The notes beneath the pieces were generated by a model that made no database searches, was not told the DNA's origin, and was given only the letters and a program-made list of their open reading frames with translations. Of a stretch of 29,026 nt of DNA, positions 1 to 10,792 are shown piece by piece. How positions within the stretch are numbered: position 1 is the stretch's first letter; each line of letters starts with the position of its first letter. Source of the DNA: Gamarada debralockiae (Eukaryota; Ascomycota; Leotiomycetes; Helotiales; Hyphodiscaceae); NCBI GenBank assembly GCA_002803225.1, contig NXFV01000925.1, positions 1-29,026 on the forward strand, read 5' to 3'. Both the position numbers and the translations under genes were made by a program.

Positions 1-440
1 GGCCTCATCATGAAAGAGCTTGCAACCATATTAACAATATTCGCCGTGCAAGTCCGTTCCATACACATTTCTCGGCCGGTGCACCACATGCACCAAATTT
101 CTGCGCGTATTGTGCGAAATACATCCGGGAACTTTTCTCCGTTTGTTAGCTTCTGTAAAATGTTTTGGTATGCGGAAGATATCGTTTGCATGATAGCGGC
201 ATCGTCTTTGGGAAGGTTGTTGCCAGATAGGCCGAGGTCGATCCATGCGAAGGTTCCATGCATCATCGCGCTGGGCGTGTTTGTCGTTGAAAGTGGAAAA
301 GGGAGTTTTTTAAAAGAGACTCACTACTTCTTCAAGGTGTTTGTCCACTTCTGGTGCCAGAATTTTGCTGTATTTTCGAGCAGTTCGCGAAATGCCGGCG
401 TGGGGTGGTACGCGCGAGAGGGAGGTACAAAGGTTGGTCT
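1..440 (-). CDS. Partial unidentified gene running off the left edge
   Basis: On the minus strand the frame is open from base 270 to base 1 with no stop, so it continues beyond the window (about 90 codons, containing FAWIDLGLSGNN and Cys/Trp-rich EIWCMWCTGREMC). A 57-bp intron at 271-327 (donor GTAGTG, acceptor CCCAG) would join it in frame to an open stretch at 328-440 encoding AFRELLENTAKFWHQKW. No start codon is visible in that upstream stretch, so a further 5' exon or a start at the ATG at 264-266 are both possible. I do not recognise the family. The support is only the open frame, the amino-acid composition and an acceptable intron; it could be chance. Confidence 0.35.
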
Positions 441-979
441 TTAAAGTGCATATCTGAAGGCACGTTTTGAAGTATAGAAGACCAGTTAAGGTTATTTCAA
501 AGAATGGTAAATTGCAAAGGAGGAAAAGAACCACTCGTCTGATAAGTGAAGGGATATCGTCATAGTTCCCAGAATCAACAAACCTCCTGATTTAGCATAG
601 ATGCCTTGCGAGACGAGGCACAGACTACAGGATCCGAAGTTAAAGTTGACTCTTAACTCTTTTCGGATTTCAAGTATCCCTCATTCTCACAGAATGTACT
701 CCTAAGGCATTTCAGGCTGCTGGATAAGAAGCCGAAAAGAGGACTGCGAGGCTAGTGGGGTGACCTGAAGTCTGGTCCACTGGCATGAGGACAACGACGT
801 GCATTCTTCTTTCTCGACATCATTCATTATTTTCAATATCTGCTTTATCTCTAATTGACGATACCTTTTGCAAGTCGAGGGGGGATATATGAATACGTAT
901 GAACTTCCCAGTCATCAGTCGTGGACCGCAAAAGTTGTGAGAAAATTCGATCTCGATTCCGCGATCCAGTCCCTTTCTA
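441..979. other. Intergenic, no gene seen
   Basis: Between the left-edge gene and the 3' end of the methyltransferase gene. Short open frames at 820-1062 are shadows of the last methyltransferase exon or chance. I see no repeat or RNA gene here. Confidence 0.5.
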
Positions 980-2704
980 TCAACTGTTCCCAGCAGGCAG
1001 AGGTTTCTGCGCCCATACAACATGGCTGTACAGGATCAGCTATTACAAAAATAATTTACTGATGGAAAGTCCAGGAATTGGCACTTACAGGTTATGCATC
1101 GCATGGACGCATCTATCCTTCAAACCTCGTCGAACAGCTGGCAAAAAGCCGAGAACCTCCTCCCGAGACCAACTCCTTCCGTTTATCAGACAACGCAAAG
1201 ACATAGCTTCGAGCCCTTCGAGGAACATAGAAAGATCGCAAGCGCCGATTTCTTTCTGTTTTGGGTGTCAGCCGCTGAGCCCAGAACAAGAGGATCGTGT
1301 TGGAGTGTCTTGATTCAATGACGTACCATCCTCTTGTCTTTAGGCCATATCCCAACCGGAATGGGAAGGCATTGATGGTTGACATTTTGAAATCCTGCAT
1401 CTCTCACCCATTTCTCGAGCTTCGGCCCAGGCTCGGCCTCACGACCCATCGTCTCCAGGGCAAGAACAATTTCTTTGGTCCACTCATCTACCGGGCAGCC
1501 AGGAACGAAGGTACCGTCTGAAGAATAGAAACGCATCTCGAAGTCATGGAATTCGACCCACCCTCCTCGCCCAGTAAATTTGAAGGCTTGCGCCATGAGA
1601 CGTGGCCAGTCGGCAATTGCTCCAGCGAGGTATCGACAGTGAATATAGTCGAATGGACGTGAGAAGCACCACTCTGCTTCGACGTCATCGACTTCGAATG
1701 TGACGTTTGGTGGCACACTTGAAATTTTTGTGAGCATCGGGAAGGGCCCAGAAGGGAGCTTTCAACGTACACATTTGGTTGAACTGGACTGAGGTCATTT
1801 CCGAGTACCTACAAGTGTTGGTCAGAGGATTAAGCTACATTGGAGCTGGTACATACAGTTGCCGATGGGTATGCATCGCCTAACGCAAAGGATCAGCTGG
1901 CTTCTTTGGCTTGACGCAGTCTTTGCGAAGGGCAGAAGAGTACCTACCCATCTGAATAGCCCAGATCCCCGTTCCAGTCCCAAGGTCTAAGATTCTTTTC
2001 GGTTCGGGTCCGATTGGGGCGAAATGTAGTCTGTCATCACATCTCAAGGTCAAGAGATGGTGAAACAGATCGAGGCGGTCGTTTTCTATCTACTATCATT
2101 GAGCTTTTGGCCACAGGATTGGTTATCATACGTACATCGTCGTTTGGGAGGAAATACTCTGCTAATTTGTCAGAACTAATACTTCATGTACAGGCAGAGG
2201 GACTCACCAGCGTCGGTCTGAGCGTGATACCTACGTCCATTCTCGTACTTGAAACTAGTCGCACTGGACTTCAAGGATATTGTTGAACTTCTGTAGAAGG
2301 TACACAGATTAGTGTCTGAATGAAATAGGCTGTGGTTAAAGCTTACATGTCGTCTTCGTTTGCAATATTAGCGTCATCATCGTTATCCGCTCTCTCGACC
2401 AATGTCGCATCCTGTTGCGTCAATTGACGGTCTAACGAGGATAACATCAAAGAAGGGGACGTACGTCGTCTGCTTCAATATCTTGCTGATCTTCCGGCTC
2501 GGCAATTGTCTTGGTCGTTTCCGATGAAATCGGCCGGATTGGAATCGGCCTCGTCATAGGGTTTGGACTCGTCGGTGAGCTTCTTTCCTCCGAAGGAAAT
2601 TCTGATGCCCTTTCCAGATTTCTTGGGGTAATTTTCGGTGACTTTGGGGATCCAAGCAGCTCTGGAGGCTCCACCGCTGGAGCTTCATCACTCAGTGGGG
2701 TCAT
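980..2704 (-). CDS. LaeA-like (TAM-domain) SAM-dependent methyltransferase, ten exons
   Basis: Predicted 405-residue protein. Exons on the minus strand: 2704-2465, 2411-2347, 2290-2208, 2158-2136, 2089-1948, 1879-1857, 1808-1771, 1717-1327, 1255-1089, 1025-980. The N-terminus is a Ser/Pro/Glu-rich low-complexity region (residues 1 to about 100), followed by the family entry motif [10 protein letters not shown], then the SAM-binding motif [21 protein letters not shown] (about 170-189), NDLSPVQPN and [12 protein letters not shown]. The C-terminus ends [14 protein letters not shown], matching the usual VVYGQKP ending. The start is the first ATG after an in-frame stop; no other ATG lies in that frame. 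The family includes LaeA, a nuclear regulator of secondary metabolism, but most paralogues, probably including this one, have no assigned substrate. No biosynthetic cluster is visible beside it. Unusual features are the many introns and two 23-nt exons. Confidence 0.88.
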
Positions 2705-3472
2705 GGGGACAGAAGGTCTGATTCCTGCGTCTGAACGTTCTGGACCAGGCTGTTCACATGCCCTGGGTACTCCGTGAAGGTTTGGATGCTGACCGATGGA
2801 CTGTACGTAGGAGGTTAAACTCCAGAACGTTTTGTGGGATCCAAAATATCAGAACGATAATTCTTCAGCATGAAACTTCTGCTGACGATGCCTCACGATT
2901 GCTTACCGACTTTGCGCCAGCCGGCAGGAATCCCGTATCATTACAGGGGCGTGGGGGAAGTTCCCAGATCGGGTTGCGACCCAGGCCGCCCCACTTCAGA
3001 ACAGGGTTTCCAGTGGACGTTTGCTGGATTTAACGGATGGGAAACTCCGTATGGGACCAATCCCGCGCAAATCCATGTCAGACTTGCTTGCATTTGGGGA
3101 GAGCCGAGCAACAAAGGACCCGACACTCTGTTCGGCCGTTCGTCTTTGTGGAGAATCTGGACTCGCATGGATCACACTTAAATCTTTCCGCAACAAGACA
3201 AACGGCACAGCTCGAGCAAAGCACTTTCTATCTTCATTCCATCAAATCCCCAGTCTGAACGGCTTCGTGAATTCCTAGTGGAGTCTGAACCTGCTTCTGT
3301 TTAGTGACGAAGTGTCCCTTCAACCGGCTGGCACCATCAGGGGCCGGAAGTGCCTTTGTATTGATTTGTACGGAGGATCGGTTTAAAAGTCCAGACCCTT
3401 ACCAATTCTTAGCTTCCAAGCCCCTATCAGCCACACAGGTGTCATAGCAACAGCGATCGCTAATACTTTAGG
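2705..3472. other. Intergenic with an unassigned open frame
   Basis: The plus strand is open without stops from 2886 to 3278 (131 codons, ending at a TAG), but with no ATG until its middle. A second plus frame is open from an ATG at 2870 to 3181, and minus frames overlap both. I recognise no family and see no clear splice signals, so I do not call a gene. The methyltransferase promoter must lie in the part next to 2704. Confidence 0.3.
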
Positions 3473-3480
3473 CTCTTGAG
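3473..3480. repeat. Target-site duplication, left copy
   Basis: CTCTTGAG directly abuts the left end of the hAT-like element and is repeated exactly at 3767-3774 at its right end. Confidence 0.7.
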
Positions 3481-3766
3481 TAGGGTTGTTGATTTAGCTT
3501 AGAATTTTGTTATTTATTTATAAATTAGTAATTTACGTTTTTTAGTGGAGGGTTTTTTAGGACGTTATTTAGATTTCACGTGATCTATTATATAATATGA
3601 AAGCCTTATATTTACGTAAGCTTAAGATTCTTCGAAAAAGCTTCTTGATTTTACTAGATTTCGTCAGGTGATAGCCTAAATATCATAAAAATGATCGTTT
3701 TTTAGCTTATATTTAGGGGTTGGTCTTTTAGAGGTAATTTATTTAAATTTAGATTTTACAACCCTA
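3481..3766. mobile_element. Non-autonomous hAT-like MITE (286 bp)
   Basis: A strongly AT-rich block begins TAGGGTTGT and ends with its exact inverse complement ACAACCCTA. It is flanked on both sides by the same 8 bp, CTCTTGAG (3473-3480 and 3767-3774). An 8-bp target duplication and termini starting TAGGG-TG are typical of the hAT superfamily. The terminal inverted repeat is 9 bp perfect, then imperfect. No transposase frame fits inside, so it would be a short element moved by an enzyme encoded elsewhere. The exact target duplication suggests a fairly recent insertion. It also carries one CACGTG at 3577-3582. Confidence 0.72.
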
Positions 3767-3774
3767 CTCTTGAG
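3767..3774. repeat. Target-site duplication, right copy
   Basis: Exact second copy of CTCTTGAG, directly after the right terminus ACAACCCTA of the element. Confidence 0.7.
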
Positions 3775-4319
3775 GCCTATTCTACAGGGCATCCAGCCTC
3801 TAATCTCCACTATAACCCGAATTCCTTCAGGACCTCTACTGTAGTCGGTTGCTAGGCGACAGCACCTCGACGCCACGACGACCAGGGTCTCTTTTAGCAA
3901 GGGGTCAGGACTTTTGAAGCGATCATACGTATGCACTCGAGAAAAAGGTGAGTGCCGATCCAGCAAGGAAAGAGTTTTAATCCTAACGGTGCAGGTGTGG
4001 GTTTAGCGGCTCGTGCACGACCCCACATTGGGCAGCCAGGTTTGTTCCCAAAGATTTTGCTTACTCTTAGAAATTTTGAAGTGCTGTTCTTGAGGTTTAC
4101 CTTATTGAACTAATTTGAAACGGAAAATACACTGGAAAGAGAAGCAAGTCATGCTCAAGAAGTTTTTAAGATACAATGAAACTACCTTGGCGGCTGGACC
4201 ACAGCACATGACCTGCAGACTTGACGCGATGAGGCTGCGAACATCACCTCACAACTTCGTTCAGTTTTCATCTCTATTTTATTCCTTAATTTACTTTTAA
4301 TCAGGCAAAACAAGTCAGC
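3775..4319. other. Intergenic, no gene seen
   Basis: Sequence between the mobile element and the start of the DUF6594 relic. Short open frames at 3739-3966 and 4115-4300 match nothing I know. I see no clear promoter motif. Confidence 0.45.
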
Positions 4320-4860
4320 ATGGAAGGTTACCCCCAACTTGCAGCCCTCCAAGGGAAACGCCAGAATTAGCCATATACCGCTGCTTCACCACATTCAACA
4401 TTCGAAACCTCTTATACCTGCAAGCAGAAGTAGTGGATCTTGAGGATCAGTTGAATCGATATACGACGGAAGATTTGAATTTGGATGAGACGGAGAAGAA
4501 GAGGTATTCGCGGAATTGGTATTATTTGAGTAGGCCAAGTGAAGGGGATGTGCATAATTCTCAGTGGTATACGGTTTTGAGGATTCGAAGAAGTTGAGAG
4601 AATATAGTGAGACGCTTTCATTCAAACAGCCAGCAACAATATTGAGGTAAGATATATACTGATGAGATGAGGATGAATGTTCGGTTCAGCAACGGCAGCT
4701 CACAACATTCGATGCTCCTGAAGCTGGAAATCTCTCTTTCTTGCAAGGCTGATTATCCGACCCAGCCCGTGGGAACTAGACGCTGGAAGGTCTGGACCGC
4801 TCAGTGTGGGATATCAATAATGATCTCCTTGTCGCACGATTCTTTCACTCGTCATATGGT
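4320..4860 (+). pseudogene. DUF6594-family gene relic (frameshifts and stop codons)
   Basis: The ATG at 4320 opens GYPQLAALQGK. The frame shifts at about 4360, as if one base were lost, into PELAIYRCFTTFNIRNLLYL, then a coiled-coil-like Q-A-E-x-x-D-L-E-D-Q stretch and KRYSRNWYYLSRP. It shifts again at about 4587 into KKLREYSETLSFKQPATILR. A probable intron (GTAAGA at 4649 to an AG at 4689) leads to QRQLTTFDAPEAGNLSFLQG, then a TGA (4750) where the family has Trp, and a TAG (4777). This matches the N-terminal half of the fungal DUF6594 family (function unknown, usually ending in membrane helices). The membrane C-terminus is not found, and similarity fades after about 4850. Two shifts plus two stops make a pseudogene much more likely than sequencing error. 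Confidence 0.75.
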
Positions 4861-5114
4861 CGCACGTCTCTTCGAGTTCTATCATCAGGCTTGCATGAGG
4901 GTGCCTGCATGACTTCCACACTTGTAATAAGTGTTCAAGCTTTGGCACGTCTTCAAGGGGCTGACATAGAAAAATGCATTCGTTACTACATCATGAAATA
5001 CACGTCCTGGGGCCAAAATACAGCAAGCCCTGAATACCTTGATCATTCACAGAGCTTCTTGGTATACAGCTCTGGGTCTAGCCCCATCTCTTCCTGTCCT
5101 TCAACATGCATCAT

Positions 5115-8100
5115 CTATTTGTCCTCCATCAACTGGCTCTCTTCCAGAAAAGCGCTTGGAGTCACGACAAATTTGTCCCAAGCTCTTAATTTCAAGCTTT
5201 CCTCAAGGTACATGGACCAAGGGTCAACATAAGCCACAAATTTTGGGGGTGATTCAGTTTTCTGCAGATTGTAAACTCGGAGAACTACATAGACATCAAG
5301 TGGTGGCGTTGTAGACACTTCCAACTTGTAACCCCGTGCCTATGATTATCAGCGCTGATTGAGCAGAGGGTGACTCTTGGGGTATTAACACACCTTTTCA
5401 ACCTGATTATTGCTCATGTAGAATGGTTCCTTGCACTTCTCCGTTGTCGACTTGACTTCTAAATGATACGTCGGTGCATTCGAGTTGCGTGGCCAGGCAT
5501 CGACAGTTTTGAATCCCATTAGAGACAACAATTTCGTCAAAGCCCACTCGGAGTCCATATATGTAAAATCTGCATAATCTCTCTCCATTTCAGTGAAAGG
5601 GGGGTGGCCTGCGTACACTCGACTTTTGCTGGTCCAGTTAGACACGCCCCAGTTTGGTAAACGTGTTGAAAAATGTTCGTAAATCTAGTTGAACAAGTTA
5701 GATTACGTTTGAATAAAGTGAGGTATTTGCTTACAAAAGCTTCACCGAGTAGTCCAACGTGCCTATCTTGTAGGCCCCGGAGTGAACTTTCCTCTTCGAC
5801 GGTCCCTGCAAAGTATCCACGCTGCGATCTGCTGTGTGCTGATGATCCAGAAAATCTGGATCCTCCAAGCGACACTCGTGGACGACTCTCATTAGCCTCG
5901 AGGAGTGCTGAGCGTAAAGCTGCAACCCCAAATACATCACCACTCACGTCTCTATCGCTATTGGCAGCTGTCCTCATTCGGTGTGGAGTTGGATGTAAGT
6001 CTGTCAAATCGTCACCGATCCCAGATTCTTCATGGAAATCATAATCCCCTTCTGAGCGCACTGCGGCGCTGCTTTTGTGTAGATCTCGAGGTCCAAACAC
6101 CGTAAATGGAGAACTACCAATATCCAATACAGCGGCCTCCCGCACTGCAGCCACACTCTGATCCAATGTTGGAATGCTGGCTCGCAGACTGGCTACAGCC
6201 TCTGAGCCTGAATTCTGTGATACGGAAAATGACTCGTTCGCGATAGACATTACCGAGCTATTCTCCTGTCCCAGGTTTCCCAGATTGCTGAAGAAGCTTG
6301 GAGGAAGATCACTCCCAGCATCATTTTGAAATCCCCCGTCCAAGTTGAATTTCTCGAGCAACTTGAGAACTTGGGAAATTGGCGCAGTCAATATTGGCTG
6401 CACCATGTTTTGATAATTGGGATCCGTGATGCCGCAATGCTTGATGAGGTTATCAGAGAGTTGATAAATGAACATTGACTCGTTTTCTATGTTAGTGGGG
6501 ATATAGATGTCTAATTTGGTGTGAGTGTCCTTGAAGACGATATCGCCGCTATCGTCAGAGCCCTCGATTGGTTTGATGCGTCTTTTCAGTATGATGGATG
6601 ACACTCCCCAGACAGTTAGGCCTTGCAATCGAGAGGCTAATTGTTTCTCATCGGCCTTACTAGAGTCAGGAACAAGCCTAAGTATGCCGTTAGTCAAAGA
6701 AGTGAGGTTGTTGATATCTGCAAAAGTCTCACCGAAGAATGTACTGCGCTCTTCGGCGGAGATCCATGGTCCGATCTCGGTCAAATATGGGATGCCCAGT
6801 GAACTTGGTCTCTTCTTCAACCGCTGCTGAGAGGAGGTAGTCTTCCAGGCCCATAGCCTTGACCAGAGGAGACAGTTTCCATACCATGTCCACCGAAAAG
6901 TCTATGAGCCAAACTTTCTCTTTGAAGCTTTCTTGAAGGCTGCGTTTGTCCGCAAAATACCATATGTCCCGATTGTAATTCATCACCTTGGTTTCGTTCA
7001 GGAGTGATCCAGCCTTTCTGACCGGAATGACCTCTTTGTCTTTTAGCTTCTCGAGAGCTGACGACGACACCTTATTGCGTAGATAGTCGTTGAGTACCAG
7101 GAGTAACTTCTTTCGTCTGTCGAACTCTTGGTTTGGGGGAACCAACATCTCCTGAATAACATGCTCGATAGTGGCGTTTTTGAGGCAGAGGCAAGTGCAG
7201 AATAGCGACTTGCAGTCCTTATATTCTTCCTTCAAGGAAATAACCTGAGCCAGAGAAGGCGGAGCTTCCCAGACACAGTCATGTAGAAATACCCAGCGAC
7301 GTTTTTTGGCATAGAACACAAGAGGGTTCGTTTCAAACTCGGACCTATATATCTCTTAGTATTGAGGATCAGAGTACTGGTTAAGTGCGAGAATATGACT
7401 TACTTGACCAACGAGGTATCGAATACTGAGTAGGATTCAATTTGTCTATACAACTCTTCCACAGCCGACGTCGTTACTCGAGGAATATGCTTTGCTGACA
7501 AAATAGCTTTTAGCTGCCGAAGATACAATTGCAAATTTGGCTCGGTGATGACACCCAGCTTCACAAACTCAAGCCAACGCTTGTCTTCTGGATGGGGAAT
7601 GTCGAGGAACGGCAGATCGCTCCCCACACGCTTTAGGTGCGGAAGTGGCAATACTGTGTCACAGAGAAGATGGATCTTTCCACCTGTAGATTTGACTTTT
7701 ATTACAGAAAGTTCCTCCATCCCGGTTGTCTTTGCGTTATTAGTGGTTTCGACAGAAAGTTGATTAGAGTAATACTCCCAGTTGTCCCGAATAAGTAGGA
7801 GTAGATCCGATGTAGCCTTAGTCGTGAAGTATCTGAACTCTTCTGTTATCTGGCTATCTCGGACCAGACATGGAAGGGTGGGAACACGAAGACGCTGAAT
7901 CAGCCATTGAACGAATTCGACCCCCTTCCCCTCTCTACTTGCTCGAGTCAAATAGCCCGAATGAAGCATCCTCACACCACTATCTTGATTGTCCGCGTAG
8001 GTGCTAATTTTGAAAGCGCCTTCGGGGTGATTGACGTAAAGTCTTTTGCCATGCGAAGGTGTGCCATGGTCATTGATGAGATATAGTTTGGTAAGAGTTT

Positions 8101-10054
8101 GGCTATAAACCCTACGCGGTGTATTGAAGAGGTAGAATGCATCATCAATGAATTCAGTTATATTTTCTGGAGTTAAGTTGACCAAGTCATGGGCGTGGAA
8201 GTCCTTGTGCCGTTCCACAATCAATTGACATATGTCGGCTTGGGCGCAAGTTGTGATACCAAGCCATTTGAAGAATTTCCGCCGCTCCTTGCTTTTGCAT
8301 GCAGTAGCGTCGACAATATTTATATCAATCCCGTATGGTATGGTAAGAGTGTCGACCTCCGTATTAAGGTATAGATTCTCCTCAGACGGCGTAACCCATG
8401 TTCCGTTACGCAATGGTATGAGCGGAATATCTGCAAGCCGCTCGGTACTAATTTCCTCGCGAAGAATAGTAGCGATCGCGGCATGCCATTCATTAGACTG
8501 GTTCTTGAGAAAAGTGGTACCACGACGATTGATGAACGACTTGAACTCTTTAAAGAAATCATTCGCTGTCATGTAGTCCACTCCAATTTTCTTTAATTCT
8601 CTGGGCAATTGTGAAAGCTTCCGATCATAGTGGAAAGACAAGTGCTGCCTTTTACTCTTCTCGTCTTCTATCAAAGGCTCTCCAGCAAGCCTATATCTGG
8701 GAGGAATATACAACAGGTCTGTGGGTAAGCGAAGACGGATTGAATCATCGCGCGATTCGAGGATGCGTTCCGTCTTCAAATCCCGTAGGATATCCTTCCT
8801 TAATTCGGACCAGAATGGGACAGTATTCCCGCGGTCTTTCAGGAAGGCAGGCCAGGTATAACGCAAACTAGACTTCGGCGAGGAGCCGATAATGGAAATT
8901 AAACGATGAACAGCTTTCCGAAAAGCAACGACGATATTCTTTCGTAAGTGCTTGTTCCATTTGGCGGAATATTCGATGGCCTCGCGACTGGCGACGAGAA
9001 TGAAGTCCGCCTGTATAAGGTACTGGTCTAATTTTAGCTTGATGTCGGACTCCTTGTCTTTAGGATACTAACAGAAAATCCGTAATTATCGATGGGAAGA
9101 AACGCATAGACGTCTTGATCTTTTATAGCAGGATCAGTATTCTCGGCAATAGGGAATGCCAGGACTATCTCAGACTCCTCTACCCCAGGTCGTCGGTCAT
9201 CTTCTGGGAGATCGTAGACCGTGTGTCGAACAATGATGTACTTCTTTCTTGACATCGCCTTCGACGTTTGGATGACCCTGGTCAAGTCTGCCGTCTCGCC
9301 CTTGAAGGAAGCATCATATAATGTTCTAGATATCTGGAAGTGAAAGTCTTTGTGAACAGTCTTGATCATAATTGAAGAAAGTTTACGTAAGAAAATGAGA
9401 AGCTGCGGCGTGATCTTCTTTAATTCTGTGTTGATATTTGATGCCTCTGACTCACTACTCAAGTGCAGTAACATCTGTGTCTGATCGGGGAGTTTTTCGG
9501 TTCGAGGGAAAAGCTCTGGGATTGGGGCAATCATGCCCAAGGTCTTGCGTCGGTCGAACTTGAATTGAAACGGCCCGGAAGAGATATGTACCACGTTTGC
9601 AACTTTGAATGCTGACTTAAATCCAATTCCTTTTTCTCCAATGAAGCCCTTTGCGCGATCAACAACACCCTTGGTGCTCCGGCCGATACTACATATTGCT
9701 TTCACATTTTCCTTGGTGAAGCCAGTTTCATTGCAATCAACTCGGAGCCGCAGTGATGAACGTTGCAACTGGAAGGAGAGCGTAGGGTAACAGGTCGAAT
9801 AGTTGTTATCGTCTGCATTCTGAATAAGCTCGAGGAGGAAATGGGTTGGTTTGGTGTAGAGCTGGTCTGCAAGGCTGGATGAGGCGTTAGTTTGACTTCA
9901 AAACAAAGATTTGAGGAACCATGGCCTACAGATTCAAACTTTTGTTCAAATCTTCCACAATGTCGTAGTATAGCCCTTCTGGCTCATCAACACCTTTCCT
10001 TGAACGGATTTCTCTCAACAATGCATCTGCCTCAAGAGGTGTGATGCTGGTCAT
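5115..10054 (-). CDS. Sacsin/NO VEIN-type GHKL ATPase with C-terminal DUF3883 (NOV_C) domain
   Basis: Predicted 1538-residue protein. Exons: 10054-9930, 9874-9073, 9022-7404, 7344-6733, 6677-5735, 5684-5394, 5339-5115; all junctions keep frame. The N-terminus is a GHKL (Hsp90-like) ATP-binding fold: N-box FLLELIQNADDNN (54-66, with E57 and N61), VDCNETGF (D88, G93), and the lid motif GFIGEKGIGFKS (118-129), as in sacsin and plant NOV. A long unassigned middle (about 310-1340) follows, with a Ser-rich stretch in exon 5. The C-terminus has VGLLGEAF (E1365), ADFTY (D1406) and YHLEVKST (E1443, K1445), the DUF3883/NOV C-terminal signature, which resembles a PD-(D/E)XK nuclease core. The start ATG at 10054 follows an in-frame TAG. 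Plant NOV acts in development; fungal homologues are uncharacterised. Nuclease activity is inference only. The 3' end converges on the DUF6594 relic. Confidence 0.9.
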
Positions 10055-10515
10055 GCTGCCCAAATACTATGGCCAAGTTCGCACGCAAAAGCAATATTAG
10101 ATGGGAAGAGTAACACCATGCAGGCGGACAGGCAAGTGTATATTTTTCAGAAGATTGTTTCGTTTTGGTAAGGTTTCGTTGTGGTGATAAGCCACTCTGA
10201 CCCGAAACGTGGCCTGCGTCTACGAAGTAATCTGTCGAATCAGACGATATTGCGAGGCAAAATCATGTATGTATTGATATGTAAGGAGGGAAGAATCGTG
10301 GGGTTGCCAGAACCCGACAGATATGTAAATACACCGTTACTATAGCAACGACAAAGAGCATAGATTTCACCTGATATAATCAATATTGGTCGCTCCTCAG
10401 ATTCATATGTATCCAACAGGGCGGACAACGGGGGTATCTACTCAAGCGCCCTGTGTCTGTACAATGTCAGACGTACCATCAGGATGGTGACACAGTTTAC
10501 CATACAACTTGTGTT
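10055..10515. other. Intergenic, upstream of the NOV-like gene
   Basis: This should hold the promoter of the NOV-like ATPase gene. A 62-codon minus frame at 10240-10428 resembles nothing I know. I see no motif I would name. Confidence 0.45.
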
Positions 10516-10726
10516 GAGGCTTCTTCTTCCCAATGCGGATAGAGGTTGTGTTCCGGTTGCACAAGAAATTCACTTATCCACTCTCGTCTCCACAATTCTC
10601 TAACGTGTAACTTGCCTCGAGGCTTCTTCTCCTTCTTGATGCGGATAAAGGCTATTTTGTTCATGTTGCACCAAGCGATTTACTTCTCCACTCTTCTCTC
10701 CACTCTTGTCTCCACAAATCTCCAAC
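10516..10726. repeat. Imperfect two-copy tandem duplication
   Basis: Copy 1 (10516-10604) and copy 2 (10619-10726) share the order GAGGCTTCTTCT, ATGCGGATA, GTTGCAC, CACTC, GTCTCCACAA, TCTC and CAAC/TAAC, with spacing differences. Copy 2 holds an extra internal repeat of CTCCACTCTT. The copies are diverged (roughly three quarters identical by eye) and lie in non-coding sequence just 3' of the DUF3176 relic. Confidence 0.6.
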
Positions 10727-10792
10727 CCGCATCCGTCTGTTTTAACCTTACATAAATCTCCTTCGCTGCACTCTCCAACTCCTCCGCACCCC

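Noticed and set aside
1113..1400. 95-codon minus frame as a separate gene
   Set aside because: It is the wrong frame across two methyltransferase exons and the intron between them (1256-1326). The spliced model restores the family C-terminus.
3481..3766. AT-rich block as a RIP-mutated coding relic
   Set aside because: No coding traces are readable in any frame, and the terminal repeats with flanking duplication explain it better as a short transposable element.
4804..5232. 142-codon plus frame as an independent gene
   Set aside because: Its beginning continues the DUF6594 relic frame after the TAG at 4777, and its end runs antisense over the last NOV exon. No family motif appears in the later part.
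5673..6105. Plus-strand open frames of 66-123 codons
   Set aside because: They are antisense shadows of exon 5 of the NOV-like gene (Ser-rich region) and have no homology I recognise.
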